In this document: positions 21,193-29,979 of the stretch, one piece after another
Layout of the letters: each line of letters starts with the position of its first letter
Numbering within the stretch: the stretch's first letter is position 1
NCBI RefSeq assembly: GCF_016785095.1
Contig: NZ_JAEKJB010000009.1
Coordinates: forward strand, 1 to 64,000
DNA from: Alloalcanivorax marinus
Lineage (GTDB): Bacteria; Pseudomonadota; Gammaproteobacteria; Pseudomonadales; Alcanivoracaceae
Direction of reading: 5' to 3'
Length of the DNA: 64,000 bases
Translations under genes and position numbers: made by a program
The notes under the pieces: generated by a model
The model's input: only the letters and a program-made list of their open reading frames with translations
What the model was told of the DNA's origin: nothing
Database searches by the model: none

Positions 21193-21816
21193 TTAGCGCG
21201 CTCCGTTGCGGGCATCCATGCTAACCAGTCGGGCGTAGGGCATCATGCCCTGGCCACTGTGGCGGGCGGTGAATTCGCTGTGGCGCAGCAGCATGGCGTT
21301 GACACGCGGTTGCTCGCCGCTGGCCACGGCACGGGGTTCGGCGGTGGCGGCGCGCTGGGCGCTCTGCGCCACCAGGGAGGTTTCGCCGAACGGCCGGGTG
21401 AGCCGCTGAGCGGCCACCGTGGCCGTCATCGAGGCCTCGCCGGCGACGCCGTCATTGGCGGCGTCGGTGCTGGCCACCACCGGCGCGGCGCCGGTGTCCG
21501 CCGGACCGCCCCAGTATTGCCAGCCGATCACGGTGACGGCGGCCACGGAGGCGGCCACCGCCACCCGCGCGAAGCCGTGCATCACCCCGGAGCGGCGCGC
21601 CGGCTTGGGCTCGGCGGCCAGCGCCCGGGCCAGGCCGGCGTTGAACGATACCGGCACGGCCATGCCGGCGTGGCCGTGCATGACGTCACTGACCTGCTGC
21701 CAACGGCCCAGGGTCTCCAGATCGTCGCGATCCAGGTCGCGCAGCACGCGCCGGGTCTCGAAATCGTTGGTTTCACCGTCCAGGAAAGCGGAAAGCGCTT
21801 CGTAATTCCTGCTCAT
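21193..21816 (-). CDS. rseA: Anti-sigma-E factor RseA (MucA)
   Basis: A 207-residue single-pass inner-membrane anti-sigma factor. The cytoplasmic sigma-binding domain begins MSRNYEALSAFLDGE...RRVLRDLDRDD; one membrane segment spans about 83-103 (ARVAVAASVAAVTVIGWQY); the periplasmic tail is Ala/Val/Thr-rich and should be the DegS/RseB target. It starts 4 bp after the rpoE stop. I reject an upstream in-frame extension because it lies within rpoE and has no family similarity. Confidence 0.92.
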   Translation of the reverse strand: MSRNYEALSAFLDGETNDFETRRVLRDLDRDDLETLGRWQQVSDVMHGHAGMAVPVSFNAGLARALAAEPKPARRSGVMHGFARVAVAASVAAVTVIGWQYWGGPADTGAAPVVASTDAANDGVAGEASMTATVAAQRLTRPFGETSLVAQSAQRAATAEPRAVASGEQPRVNAMLLRHSEFTARHSGQGMMPYARLVSMDARNGAR

Positions 21817-21820
21817 GTCC

Positions 21821-22408
21821 TCACCCTTTGTCTCCGCGCTGCGAACCCAGCAAGGGGCGCACCGCTTCATCGATGGCTTCACGGGCCCGGAAAATCCGGG
21901 AACGCACGGTTCCAACCGGGCACTCCATGACCGCCGCGATATCCTCGTAGCTGAGACCTTCGAATTCACGCAGTGTCACGGCGGTCTTCAGCTCCTGGGG
22001 CAGCTCCTCGATCGCCTTGTGGATAACCGCCTCCAATTCCTCGGACAACACGTGGGACTCCGGGGTTCCAATCTCGTGGAGCATTTCCGCGCCACTGTAT
22101 TGTTCCGCCTCGGCGGCATCCAGGTCGGAGCCAGGTGGACGGCGGCCCAGGGCCACCAGATGATTCTTGGCGGTGTTCACCGCGATGCGGTACAGCCAGG
22201 TGTAGAAGGCACTGTCGCCCCGAAACCGGGGCAGCGCGCGCCACGCCTTGATGAACGCCTCCTGGGCCACGTCCTGGACTTCATCATGGTCGCGCACGTA
22301 ACGACTGATCAGCGCGAAGATCCGCTGCTGATACTTGACCACCAGCACTTCGAAGGCGCGCTGATCGCCGGTCTTGGCTTTTTTGACCAATTGTTCGTCT
22401 GAAGACAC
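21821..22408 (-). CDS. rpoE: RNA polymerase sigma-E factor (RpoE/AlgU)
   Basis: A 195-residue ECF sigma factor for envelope stress. Region 2 contains RYVRDHDEVQDVAQEAFIKA and SAFYTWLYRIAVNTAKNHLV; region 4 contains LEELPQELKTAVTLREFEGL-type sequence and MECPVGTVRSRIFRAREAI. It heads the rseA-rseB-rseC-mucD operon and is divergent from nadB, as in Pseudomonas. I looked for an autoregulatory sigma-E promoter (GAACTT/TCTGA) in the 141-bp gap to nadB and did not see a convincing one. Confidence 0.96.
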   Translation of the reverse strand: MSSDEQLVKKAKTGDQRAFEVLVVKYQQRIFALISRYVRDHDEVQDVAQEAFIKAWRALPRFRGDSAFYTWLYRIAVNTAKNHLVALGRRPPGSDLDAAEAEQYSGAEMLHEIGTPESHVLSEELEAVIHKAIEELPQELKTAVTLREFEGLSYEDIAAVMECPVGTVRSRIFRAREAIDEAVRPLLGSQRGDKG

Positions 22409-22549
22409 CGGGTGCTCGCTCCCTGGAGGACGGTATTATCCCGTGGCGGCGGGTAAAGCGCGGTATTGTAACAGGTGTGACCCGCGCCGCTATACTGGCC
22501 GGCGGTTTTCACATTGGTTCAACAATTTACCCCGATCCAGCGAGTATCC

Positions 22550-24157
22550 ATGGCCACTTACCGTTACGATGTCCTGATCATCGGCTCCGGCGCCGCCGGT
22601 CTGACCGTCGCCCTGCGCCTGCCCGGCGGCGTCCAGGCAGCGCTGCTTTCCAAGGGCAAACTGACCCATGCGAGCACTTACTACGCCCAGGGCGGCGTGG
22701 CCGCCGTGCTCGACGATGACGACTCCCTGGAAAGCCATGTGCAGGACACGCACCAGGCCGGCGGCGGCCTGTGCCACGACGACGCGGTGCGCTACACGGT
22801 GGAAAACGGCCCGGCGGCGATCCGCTGGCTGATCGACCAGGGCGTGGACTTCACCCGCCTGGCGGGCATGGAAAGCAGCGAGAACAACCCCCTGCCCTAC
22901 CACCTGACCCGCGAGGGTGGCCACAGCCACCGGCGCATCATCCACGCCGCCGACGCCACCGGCATGGCGATTTCCAGCACCCTGATCGAGCGCGTCACCG
23001 AGCGTGACAACGTGCACCTGTTCGAGCACCGGGTGGCGGTGGATCTGATCCTGCAGGAGCACGATGGCCCCGACGGCCCCGAAAAGCGCTGCTGCGGCGC
23101 CTATGTACACAACATCCAGACCGGCGAGACCGACGTGATCCTGGCCCGCTCGGTGGTGTTGGCCACCGGCGGCGCCTCCAAGGTCTACCTGTATACCTCC
23201 AACCCGGACGTGGCCACCGGCGACGGCATCGCCATGGCCTGGCGGGCCGGCTGCCGGGTGGGGAACATGGAATTCATGCAGTTCCACCCCACCTGCCTGT
23301 ACCACCCCAAGGCCAAGAGCTTCCTGATCACCGAGGCGATCCGTGGCGAGGGCGGCCGGCTTTTGCTGCCCAACGGCGAGCGCTTCATGCCGCGCTTCGA
23401 CGAGCGCGCCGAGCTGGCGCCCCGGGACGTGGTGGCTCGCGCCATCGACCATGAGATGAAGCGCCTGGGCGCCGACTGCCTGTATCTGGACATCAGCCAC
23501 AAGCCGGCGGATTTCATCATCGAGCACTTCCCCACGGTGTACGCCAAGTGCCTGCAGCTGGGGCTGGACATCACCCGCGACCCGATTCCGGTGGTGCCGG
23601 CGGCGCATTACACCTGCGGCGGCGTGGTCATCGACCCGCATGGGCGTACCGACGTACCCGGGCTGTACGCGCTGGGGGAAACCAGCTTCACCGGCCTGCA
23701 CGGCGCCAATCGCATGGCCAGCAACTCGCTGCTGGAGTGCTTCGTGTACGGTCAGGCGGTGGCCGACGACATCGGCGCCCACCTGGCGGAATGGCCGGTG
23801 CCCCGGGAAGCCCCGGAATGGGACGATTCCCAGGTCACCGATTCCGACGAGGACGTGGTGATCAGCCACAACTGGGACGAGCTGCGGCGCTTCATGTGGG
23901 ATTACGTGGGTATCGTGCGCACGGCGAAACGGCTGGAGCGGGCCCAGCACCGGGTCGAGCTGCTCAAGAGCGAGATCGCCGAGTACTACAGCAATTACCA
24001 CATCAGCAACGACTTGCTGGAGCTGCGTAACCTGGTGGTGATCGCGGATCTGATCATCCGCTCGGCGCTGCGGCGCCGCGAAAGCCGGGGGCTGCATTTC
24101 ATGCGTGAATTCCCGGAGGCGTCGGAGCCGCCGCGCGATACCATTCTGGTGCCTTGA
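22550..24157 (+). CDS. nadB: L-aspartate oxidase (NadB)
   Basis: A 535-residue FAD enzyme that oxidises L-aspartate to iminoaspartate, the first step of NAD synthesis. The dinucleotide-binding site is [15 protein letters not shown]; other family boxes are [36 protein letters not shown] and HTAIM-like [16 protein letters not shown]. The C-terminal helical domain ends with [17 protein letters not shown] start at [10 protein letters not shown], the usual NadB N terminus, rather than 12 residues upstream. It is divergent from rpoE. Confidence 0.97.
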   Translation: MATYRYDVLIIGSGAAGLTVALRLPGGVQAALLSKGKLTHASTYYAQGGVAAVLDDDDSLESHVQDTHQAGGGLCHDDAVRYTVENGPAAIRWLIDQGVDFTRLAGMESSENNPLPYHLTREGGHSHRRIIHAADATGMAISSTLIERVTERDNVHLFEHRVAVDLILQEHDGPDGPEKRCCGAYVHNIQTGETDVILARSVVLATGGASKVYLYTSNPDVATGDGIAMAWRAGCRVGNMEFMQFHPTCLYHPKAKSFLITEAIRGEGGRLLLPNGERFMPRFDERAELAPRDVVARAIDHEMKRLGADCLYLDISHKPADFIIEHFPTVYAKCLQLGLDITRDPIPVVPAAHYTCGGVVIDPHGRTDVPGLYALGETSFTGLHGANRMASNSLLECFVYGQAVADDIGAHLAEWPVPREAPEWDDSQVTDSDEDVVISHNWDELRRFMWDYVGIVRTAKRLERAQHRVELLKSEIAEYYSNYHISNDLLELRNLVVIADLIIRSALRRRESRGLHFMREFPEASEPPRDTILVP

Positions 24158-24180
24158 GGTCCCGGCGCTCCATCAAGGCC

Positions 24181-24291
24181 GCTTCCGTGTCGGGCGCCAC
24201 CGGGCCGGACACGCGGCAAGTACGTCCCTGTAGCTCGTTTCCGGCATCCCTGCCTCCAACGGTCCGGCCCGGTGGCGCCCGACACGGAAGC
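24181..24291. repeat. Perfect 30-bp inverted repeat with 51-bp loop (nadB/selO gap)
   Basis: Arms 24181-24210 (starting gcttccgtgtcgggcg) and 24262-24291 are exact reverse complements; the 51-bp loop contains gtacgtccctgtagctcg and ccggcatccctgcc. It lies between two convergent genes and just before a second hairpin. The size and perfect arms suggest a mobile, MITE-like or large REP-like element rather than an ordinary terminator. No coding potential is seen. Confidence 0.85.
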
Positions 24292-24306
24292 TCCTAGGAG
24301 CCGTCC

Positions 24307-24362
24307 GGGCCTTTTGGGGTTGTAGGAGCGACCGGGCGGCGCTCCTACCCCCCAAAAGGCCC
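24307..24362. terminator. Nested hairpin, probable bidirectional terminator with REP core
   Basis: Outer arms of 13 bp (gggccttttgggg at 24307-24319 and its complement at 24350-24362) enclose a REP-like inner stem (gtaggagcg at 24322-24330, cgctcctac at 24340-24348). It lies between the convergent nadB and selO genes. The TTTT and AAAA runs are within the arms rather than after them, so termination is inferred from position and stability. Confidence 0.55.
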
Positions 24363-24373
24363 AGTGCGGGTAA

Positions 24374-25834
24374 TCAGGTGCCGCAGAAGGTGCGCAGGAC
24401 CCGCTCTTCGTCGGTGGGCGGGCGGGTGTAGGGGTCGTCCAGGGCTCGGTCCTCATAGGGATTCGCCAGGGCGTCCAGGAGCGCCCGGGTGGGGGCCAGG
24501 TCGTCGTCGCGCACGGCAGCGTTGAGGGCCGTTTCCACCTGATGGTTGCGGGGGATCACCGCCGGGTTGGCGGCGCGCATGCGGGCCTCGGCCACATGGT
24601 CCGGTTCCGGGTTGCGGCCCAGCCGGTCGCGCCAGCGCCGGTGCCAGTCCAGGAAGGCATCCTGATAAAACGCTTCGCCATCGGGTAGCGCCCGGCCGAT
24701 CAGGCCATGGAAGGTGTTGGTGTAATCCACCCGCTCCCGGCGCATCCAGTCGAGCAGGTCATCCACCAGGGCGTGGTCGCCTTCTTCCTCGCCGAGCAGG
24801 CCCAACTTGTCGGCCATCATCGCCCGCCAGCGCTGCTGATAGCGGTCGCCGAACTCGCCCAGCAGGGCCTCCGCCCGCGCCACGGCGGCCTCCGGGTCGT
24901 CGCCGATGAGCGGTACCAGGGTTTCCGCCAGCCGCGCCAGGTTCCACTGGGTGATCGCCGGCTGGTTGCCATAGGCGTAGCGACCACGCTGATCAATGGA
25001 GCTGAACACCGTGTCCGGATGGTAAACGTCCATGAAGGCGCAGGGACCGTAGTCGATGGTCTCGCCGGACAGGGTCACGTTGTCGGTGTTGAGTACGCCA
25101 TGGATGAAGCCCACCCGCATCCACGCCACCACCAGGTCGAGGTGGCGCTCCATGGCCGCCTCCAGCAAAGCCAGGGCCGGGTTGTCCGCGTCCTTGAGGG
25201 GCGCGTAGTGCCGCTCCAGGGTGTAATCGAACAGGGTGCGCAGCAGGTCCGGGTCACGGCGGGCGGCGGCGTACTGAAAGGTACCCACGCGCAGGTGGGA
25301 GGCGGCCACCCGGGTCAGCACGGCGCCGGGTTCCAGGGTATCGCGCAACACCGGCTCGCCGTTGGCCACCACCGCCAGGCTGCGGCTGGTGGGGATGCCC
25401 AAGGCGTGCATCGCCTCGCTGATCAGGTACTCGCGCAGCATCGGGCCGAGGGCGGCGCGGCCATCGCCCCCCCGGGAAAACGGTGTGCGACCGCCGCCCT
25501 TGAGCTGAATGTCGCGGCGCTCGCCGCCCGGGGTGATCTGCTCGCCGAGCAGGATGGCGCGGCCGTCGCCGAGCATGGTGGGGTTACCGAACTGGTGGCC
25601 GGCGTAAGCCTGGGCCAGGGGCTCGGCGCCGGTGGGCAACCGGTTACCGCCGAACAGCTCGGCGCCGGTGGCGCTGTTCAGCGCCGCGCCATCCAGGCCC
25701 AGGGCCTCGGCCAGGGGCGCGTTCCAAAGCAGCAGCGAGGGCTCGGCCACCGGTTGCGGATCGGTGCGGGCGAACAGGGTCTCCGGCAACCGGGCATAGC
25801 TGTTGTCGAAGTGGAAACCGTATTCGTTGCTCAT
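24374..25834 (-). CDS. selO: Protein adenylyltransferase SelO (YdiU family pseudokinase)
   Basis: A 486-residue SelO, a kinase-fold enzyme that transfers AMP from ATP to Ser/Thr/Tyr of target proteins in redox homeostasis. Characteristic boxes are QFGNPTMLGDGRAILLGE, QLKGGGRTPFSRGGDGRAAL, REYLISEAMHALGIPTSRS, and the metal/catalytic region GVLNTDNVTLSGETIDYGPCAF. The third-last residue is Cys (C484 in FCGT), where many eukaryotic homologues have selenocysteine. I start at MSNEYGFHFDNSYARLPE, the family's usual N terminus; a long in-frame upstream stretch is not conserved. Confidence 0.94.
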   Translation of the reverse strand: MSNEYGFHFDNSYARLPETLFARTDPQPVAEPSLLLWNAPLAEALGLDGAALNSATGAELFGGNRLPTGAEPLAQAYAGHQFGNPTMLGDGRAILLGEQITPGGERRDIQLKGGGRTPFSRGGDGRAALGPMLREYLISEAMHALGIPTSRSLAVVANGEPVLRDTLEPGAVLTRVAASHLRVGTFQYAAARRDPDLLRTLFDYTLERHYAPLKDADNPALALLEAAMERHLDLVVAWMRVGFIHGVLNTDNVTLSGETIDYGPCAFMDVYHPDTVFSSIDQRGRYAYGNQPAITQWNLARLAETLVPLIGDDPEAAVARAEALLGEFGDRYQQRWRAMMADKLGLLGEEEGDHALVDDLLDWMRRERVDYTNTFHGLIGRALPDGEAFYQDAFLDWHRRWRDRLGRNPEPDHVAEARMRAANPAVIPRNHQVETALNAAVRDDDLAPTRALLDALANPYEDRALDDPYTRPPTDEERVLRTFCGT

Positions 25835-25881
25835 CGTTGCTCCTTGCCGTTGTTGAGGCTGAGAGGGCGCGCCCCCGGCAG

Positions 25882-26265
25882 TCAACGTCGCTGCAAAAAA
25901 AGGACTTGCCGCAGTGGCGTCACCGCCGCCGGGTCGAGCTGATCGGGGAACAGCCACACCCAGCCGGCGCCGGGGCAATGCAGGGCCAGCCAACGCTGGC
26001 GCAGCATTGCCCGGAACGGCGGGCGCACCGCCAGCCGGCGGCCATCGCAAAGCTCCAGCCGCACCGCTTCCGGCGACACCGCCAGCCGCGCCGGCGTGGC
26101 CGGGCGCCAGCGGCGCGCCATCACCAGCGCCGCCAGCCCCAGCAGCACCGCCAGGCTCAGCGGCAGGCCGCTGGCCAGAATCGCCGCCCCGGCCAGGCCC
26201 AGGCCGGCCAGGCGCACCCGCGCCGGGTAGCGCGACGGCCCGGGCTCAATTCGTCTCGGCCACAC
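25882..26265 (-). CDS. YgfX/CptA-like small membrane protein (GTG start)
   Basis: About 127 residues beginning at a GTG that overlaps the end of sdhE by 20 nt. The protein opens with a short basic/aromatic stretch (PRRIEPGPSRYPARVRL), has two membrane segments (about 19-35 and 36-50), then a compact domain with RLAVSPEAVRLELCDGRRL and a C-terminal LFLQRR. Size, topology and position directly after sdhE match YgfX (CptA), proposed as the toxin partner of SdhE/CptB that affects MreB and FtsZ; that toxin role is disputed. No ATG lies in the right place, so the start is uncertain. Confidence 0.68.
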   Translation of the reverse strand: MWPRRIEPGPSRYPARVRLAGLGLAGAAILASGLPLSLAVLLGLAALVMARRWRPATPARLAVSPEAVRLELCDGRRLAVRPPFRAMLRQRWLALHCPGAGWVWLFPDQLDPAAVTPLRQVLFLQRR

Positions 26266-26521
26266 GGCGCAGCATTCCGGCCACGAACTCGCGCAGCTCC
26301 GGGTCCTCCGGTTCACCATGGCCGGTGAACCAGTCCAGCATATCCACGTCGTGGCATTCCAGCAGGCGGCCGAAGGTGGCGCGCTGCTCCGCCGTGTCGT
26401 GGTCGAAGAAACGCTCCAGGTAGGCATACAGCACCACCTCCACTTCGGAGGCGCCACGCCGGCATTGCCACTGATAGCGGCGCTTCAGATCGGCGGTTTC
26501 AGAGGACGGGGAAGACGTCAT
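26246..26521 (-). CDS. sdhE: FAD assembly factor SdhE
   Basis: A 91-residue SdhE/YgfY family protein that promotes covalent flavinylation of succinate dehydrogenase SdhA. The signature is LKRRYQWQCRRGASEVEVVL, with the conserved R-G-x-x-E motif, followed by FLECHD-like LLECHDVDMLDWFTGHGEPED. It is co-transcribed with the ygfX-like gene and divergent from ygfZ, exactly as in many gammaproteobacteria (ygfX-sdhE / ygfZ). Confidence 0.94.
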   Translation of the reverse strand: MTSSPSSETADLKRRYQWQCRRGASEVEVVLYAYLERFFDHDTAEQRATFGRLLECHDVDMLDWFTGHGEPEDPELREFVAGMLRRVAETN

Positions 26522-26620
26522 TGATAGAATCTCTTTGTTTCATCGACTGACACGAAGGCCCCCGATTATCTATCATCGTGGGTCCCACTGAACACCCGCA
26601 CCAGTCACAACAGGAGCACC

Positions 26621-27586
26621 ATGAACGCTTGGCAATCCCTGATCGAGGCGCAGCACCCCCGGCACGGCGGCGTGACGACGCCGGCTCTGGCCACCGGCGA
26701 GCACCTGGCGGTGATCCTCGCCGAGGGCGAGGAAGCCGGTGATTATCTGCAGGGCCAGCTCACCGTCGACCTGAAGGCGGTGGACGAAGGCGCCCACCGT
26801 GCCGCCATGCACCTGTCGCTCAAGGGGCGCGGGCTGGTCAGCCTGCGCATCGCCAGAGTGGATGGCGGCTACCTGCTGCTGGTGCCCAACGGCCAGGTGG
26901 ACGCCACCATCCGCTGCCTGGAGAAATACAAGCTGCGCGCCAAGGTGAGCTTCCAGCCGGCCCCGGACACCGTGGTGGCGCAACTGGCCGGCGGCGTCGA
27001 CGCCACCCTGGAGCGGGCCGGCCTTCCGGCGCCGGCGCCGGGCCAGGCGGCGAGCCGGGACGGCGTCACCGTGCTGCGCTACCCCCACAGCGACCACGCC
27101 CTGATCGTCGCCGCCGCGTCGCTGTTGAGCAGCCACTGGCAGGCGCTCAGCGAGGAGCGCGCCGTCACCGATGGCGCCGGCGCCCGTTTCCAGGATCTGC
27201 TCGCCGGCGAAGGGTGGATTCTGCCCGGCGCCGAGGATCTGTTTCTGCCCCAGGTGCTCAACTACGACGTGCTCGGCGGGGTCAGCTTCAAGAAAGGCTG
27301 TTACACCGGCCAGGAAGTGGTGGCGCGGATGCACTTCAAGGGCAAGCTGAAGCAGCGCATGGCCCTGTTCGCCTATTCCGGGCCGGAGCTGGCCGCCGGC
27401 CAGAGCCTGCGCAACGACCAGGGCCGCGCCGTGGGCGAGGTGGTGGACAGCGCCCCCGGCCAGCCCTCCGCGCTGATGCTGGCGGTGGTGCGGCTGGATC
27501 ATGAGGGCGAGCTGTGGGTGGACGACACGCCGCTGGGGGCGGAGCCACGGGCATTGCCCTACGAGCTTCCCAAGCCGAAGGCGTGA
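26621..27586 (+). CDS. ygfZ: tRNA-modifying / Fe-S cluster repair protein YgfZ
   Basis: A 321-residue folate-binding protein of the GcvT-like fold needed for activity of some Fe-S enzymes such as MiaB. The diagnostic motif KKGCYTGQEVVARMHFKGK lies near residue 225; its Cys is the family's conserved cysteine. The N terminus (LAVILAEGEEAGDYLQGQLTVDL) is also typical. It is divergent from sdhE with 99 bp between the starts. A REP pair follows the gene. Confidence 0.93.
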   Translation: MNAWQSLIEAQHPRHGGVTTPALATGEHLAVILAEGEEAGDYLQGQLTVDLKAVDEGAHRAAMHLSLKGRGLVSLRIARVDGGYLLLVPNGQVDATIRCLEKYKLRAKVSFQPAPDTVVAQLAGGVDATLERAGLPAPAPGQAASRDGVTVLRYPHSDHALIVAAASLLSSHWQALSEERAVTDGAGARFQDLLAGEGWILPGAEDLFLPQVLNYDVLGGVSFKKGCYTGQEVVARMHFKGKLKQRMALFAYSGPELAAGQSLRNDQGRAVGEVVDSAPGQPSALMLAVVRLDHEGELWVDDTPLGAEPRALPYELPKPKA

Positions 27587-27601
27587 CGATCATGGTGGCG
27601 G

Positions 27602-27666
27602 ATCGCGACTGAAGCGGGGTGCCGCCAGTCGCTCCTAAGCTTCTGTAGGAGCGACTTCAGTCGCGA
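27602..27666. repeat. REP pair, one copy carrying an internal expansion
   Basis: The second copy (27645-27666, gtaggagcgacttcagtcgc) is canonical. The first (27602-27638) has the two half-cores atcgcgactgaagc and gtcgctccta separated by an extra gggtgccgcca segment. A similar expanded copy is at 47149-47185, so this looks like a second REP subtype. It lies between the convergent ygfZ and flavin oxidoreductase genes. Confidence 0.75.
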
Positions 27667-27690
27667 TTCAGCCTCAGCCGCGAGAAACCT

Positions 27691-28692
27691 TCAGCCGGCG
27701 GCGCGGCATTCCTCGAGCAGGGTCGCCACCAGCTCTTCCACCGGCAGGGTCCGGGAGCGATGCGCGCCGGTGCCGGCCCACAGGCTTTTCCATTCCGCTC
27801 CGGCGGCCTTGCGCAGGGGCGCGGTGAGCCGGTGCTGGTCCGGGTAGGGAGCAATCTCCCTGGGGGCCCGTTGATCCATCCAGGCATTGGCCAGGCCCCG
27901 GGCGAGACGCCCGGACACCGCCGCGGTGACCGCCGTGGCATCCGGGCCGGCGGCGGCCAGGGCCTCGCGCCAGGCCGGCGCGGTACCCGCCTCCGGGCAG
28001 CTCAGGAAGGCGGTGCCGAGCTGGGCGGCGGCGGCGCCCTGCCCCAGCACCCGCGCCATGTCGGCGCCGTCCATGAGCCCACCGGCGGCGATCAGCGGCC
28101 GGCCCACCTCGCCACAGGCTTCCAGCAACGCCGCCAGGGGCTGGCCGGCGCCGCGCGCTTCCACGCTGCCCCGGTGGCCGCCGGCCTCTTCGCCCTGCAG
28201 CACGATGGCATTGACGCCATCCTCCGCCTGGGCACGGGCCTCCGCCAGGTTGGTGGCGGTGCCGATCAGGCCGATGCCCCGGGCCCGGCAGGCGTCCCGG
28301 CGGGCCTTGTCCAGGCGCCCGAAGGTAAAGCTGAAGAACGCCGGGCGCGCCTCAAGCATGGCCTCGAACTGTTCATCAAAGCCGGGCAGCTCGGCGAACG
28401 CCTCCGGCAGGTCCACGCCGGCGGCTTGATAACAGGGCACCAGGGCTTCCCGGGCGGCGCGCCATTGCGTCTCGGTGGCGCCCGCTTCGCCGGGGATGAA
28501 CAGGTTCACGGCGAACGCCTCGGCGCCACCCTGACGGGCCGCGCTCACCGCCGCTTCCAGGGCGGCGCCGGACAGGTAGCCGGCGCCGATGGACGCCAGG
28601 GCGCCGGCCCGGGCGGCGCCCACGGTCAGTTCGGTGGTGTTGATGCCGCCGGCCATGGGGGCCTGGATCAGCGTGTAGTCCTGGAAGGGCAT
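27691..28692 (-). CDS. NAD(P)H-dependent flavin oxidoreductase / nitronate monooxygenase family
   Basis: A 333-residue FMN TIM-barrel protein of the 2-nitropropane dioxygenase-like family. Typical boxes are LIQAPMAGGINTTELTVGAARAG at the N terminus (PMAGG FMN loop), VLQGEEAGGHRGS (GxEAGGH, containing the catalytic His of nitronate monooxygenases), and LIAAGGLMDGADMARVLGQGAAAAQLGT for phosphate binding. Members oxidise alkyl nitronates or act as quinone reductases; the exact substrate is not clear. I start at MPFQDYTL, preceded by AGGAGA. The upstream in-frame extension is not family-like. Confidence 0.85.
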   Translation of the reverse strand: MPFQDYTLIQAPMAGGINTTELTVGAARAGALASIGAGYLSGAALEAAVSAARQGGAEAFAVNLFIPGEAGATETQWRAAREALVPCYQAAGVDLPEAFAELPGFDEQFEAMLEARPAFFSFTFGRLDKARRDACRARGIGLIGTATNLAEARAQAEDGVNAIVLQGEEAGGHRGSVEARGAGQPLAALLEACGEVGRPLIAAGGLMDGADMARVLGQGAAAAQLGTAFLSCPEAGTAPAWREALAAAGPDATAVTAAVSGRLARGLANAWMDQRAPREIAPYPDQHRLTAPLRKAAGAEWKSLWAGTGAHRSRTLPVEELVATLLEECRAAG

Positions 28693-28794
28693 GGCGGGTC
28701 TCCTGTGGTCCGTTACGGGGATTCTAGGGAGACCGGCTGATGGCGGGAAATGATGATCCGTGATGTTCGCTATCACCCGTGGGGATAAGCGGGA

Positions 28795-28853
28795 TGCCGC
28801 CCCGCCGCTCCTACAACGGGCCGGAACTGCCGTAGGAGCGGCTTTAGCCGCGA
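28795..28853. repeat. REP pair upstream of the flavin oxidoreductase gene
   Basis: A partial copy (28795-28814, ending gccgctcctac) faces a canonical one (28832-28853, gtaggagcggctttagccgc). The pair lies between the enoyl-CoA hydratase-family stop and the oxidoreductase start. Confidence 0.7.
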
Positions 28854-28859
28854 TGGGCG

Positions 28860-29969
28860 TCAGCCCAGATCGGCGAGGGGGTGTGCGTCAGCAGGGCAGC
28901 GGAAAAAGCCGTCGATATAGTCGGCGCTCACCTCGTCCACGGAGCGGTGCCGGAAGCGCGGGCTGCCGTCCTTGTCGATCAACAGCGCGCGCACGCCCTC
29001 ACGAAAATCCGGGTGCAAGCAGCACTGCACCGCCAGGCACCACTCCATGCGCAGCGCCTCCGCCAGGGAAAGATGCCGGGCCCGATGCAGTTGCTCCCAG
29101 ACCAGATGCATGGTCTGCGGGCAGCCGGCGGCCAGGGTCTTGCGGGCCTTGTCCAGCCAGCCGTCGCATTGCTTGTGGCCGAGAATGCGGGCCACCACCT
29201 CGTTGACGGAGGCACCGTCGCACAGCGACTCGATGGTGTCGCGATGATCACTGATCGCCGCCGGCAGCCCGGTGGGCGAGATGGAAAGATCACGGAGCTG
29301 GTGATGCAGACGGGCGCGATCCGCTTGCCGGTCGCCGTCGTAGTGGTTTTCCAGCAGGGCCTTGAGCACGTCTTCCGGGTCCGCGTCGAGGAAGCGGTCG
29401 GCCAGGCCCAGGTCCAGGGCGTCGCGGGCGTTCAGATGCACGCCGGTGAGCCCCAGGAACAATCCGGTGTGGCCAGGCAGCCGGTTGAGGAACCAGCTGG
29501 CGCCCACATCCGGGAACAGGCCGATGGTGATCTCCGGCATGGCCAGCCGGCTGCGCGGCGTCACCAGGCGGAACTGGCTGCCTTGCATCAGCCCCATGCC
29601 GCCGCCCATGACCACGCCATCGGCCCAGCAGATCACCGGCGTGACGGAGGTGTGCAGGCGGTAATCAAGACGGTATTCCTCGGCGAAGTACTGCTCGGCG
29701 AACGGATTCCGCTCGTGGCCGGCATGCTTGACGGCGGCGCCGTGCAGCGCCACCACGTCGCCACCGGCGCTGAGCGCCCGGCCACCGGCCCCTTCCAGCC
29801 AGATCGCCACGACCTCGTCCCGGCCCTGCCAGTCCGCCACCCGGGCGTCCAGCAACTGAATCATTTCCAGGCTCAGGGCGTTCAGGGAACGGGGCGTGTT
29901 GAGGGTCGCGCGGCCGATCACGCGGCCACAGGCGGTGTTCAGTTCTTCGAACAGTACGGAATCGGTCAT
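28860..29969 (-). CDS. Enoyl-CoA hydratase/isomerase family protein, probable 3-hydroxyisobutyryl-CoA hydrolase
   Basis: A 369-residue crotonase-fold protein of the longer ECH_2 type. The oxyanion-hole region is GRALSAGGDVVALH and VICWADGVVMGGGMGLMQ; the catalytic region is MPEITIGLFPDVGASWFLNRLPG, which closely follows 3-hydroxyisobutyryl-CoA hydrolases of valine catabolism (GLFPDVGGSYFLxRL). The length beyond about 260 residues supports that over a simple hydratase. I start at MTDSVLFEELN, 11 bp after the ung stop. No other valine-degradation gene is nearby, so the pathway is inferred from family only. Confidence 0.8.
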   Translation of the reverse strand: MTDSVLFEELNTACGRVIGRATLNTPRSLNALSLEMIQLLDARVADWQGRDEVVAIWLEGAGGRALSAGGDVVALHGAAVKHAGHERNPFAEQYFAEEYRLDYRLHTSVTPVICWADGVVMGGGMGLMQGSQFRLVTPRSRLAMPEITIGLFPDVGASWFLNRLPGHTGLFLGLTGVHLNARDALDLGLADRFLDADPEDVLKALLENHYDGDRQADRARLHHQLRDLSISPTGLPAAISDHRDTIESLCDGASVNEVVARILGHKQCDGWLDKARKTLAAGCPQTMHLVWEQLHRARHLSLAEALRMEWCLAVQCCLHPDFREGVRALLIDKDGSPRFRHRSVDEVSADYIDGFFRCPADAHPLADLG

Positions 29970-29979
29970 AAAGGGGCTC

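Noticed and set aside
22409-22549. Sigma-E autoregulatory promoter before rpoE
   Set aside because: No GAACTT-N16-TCTGA-like pair was visible; a weak TATACT facing nadB has a poor -35 and was not listed.
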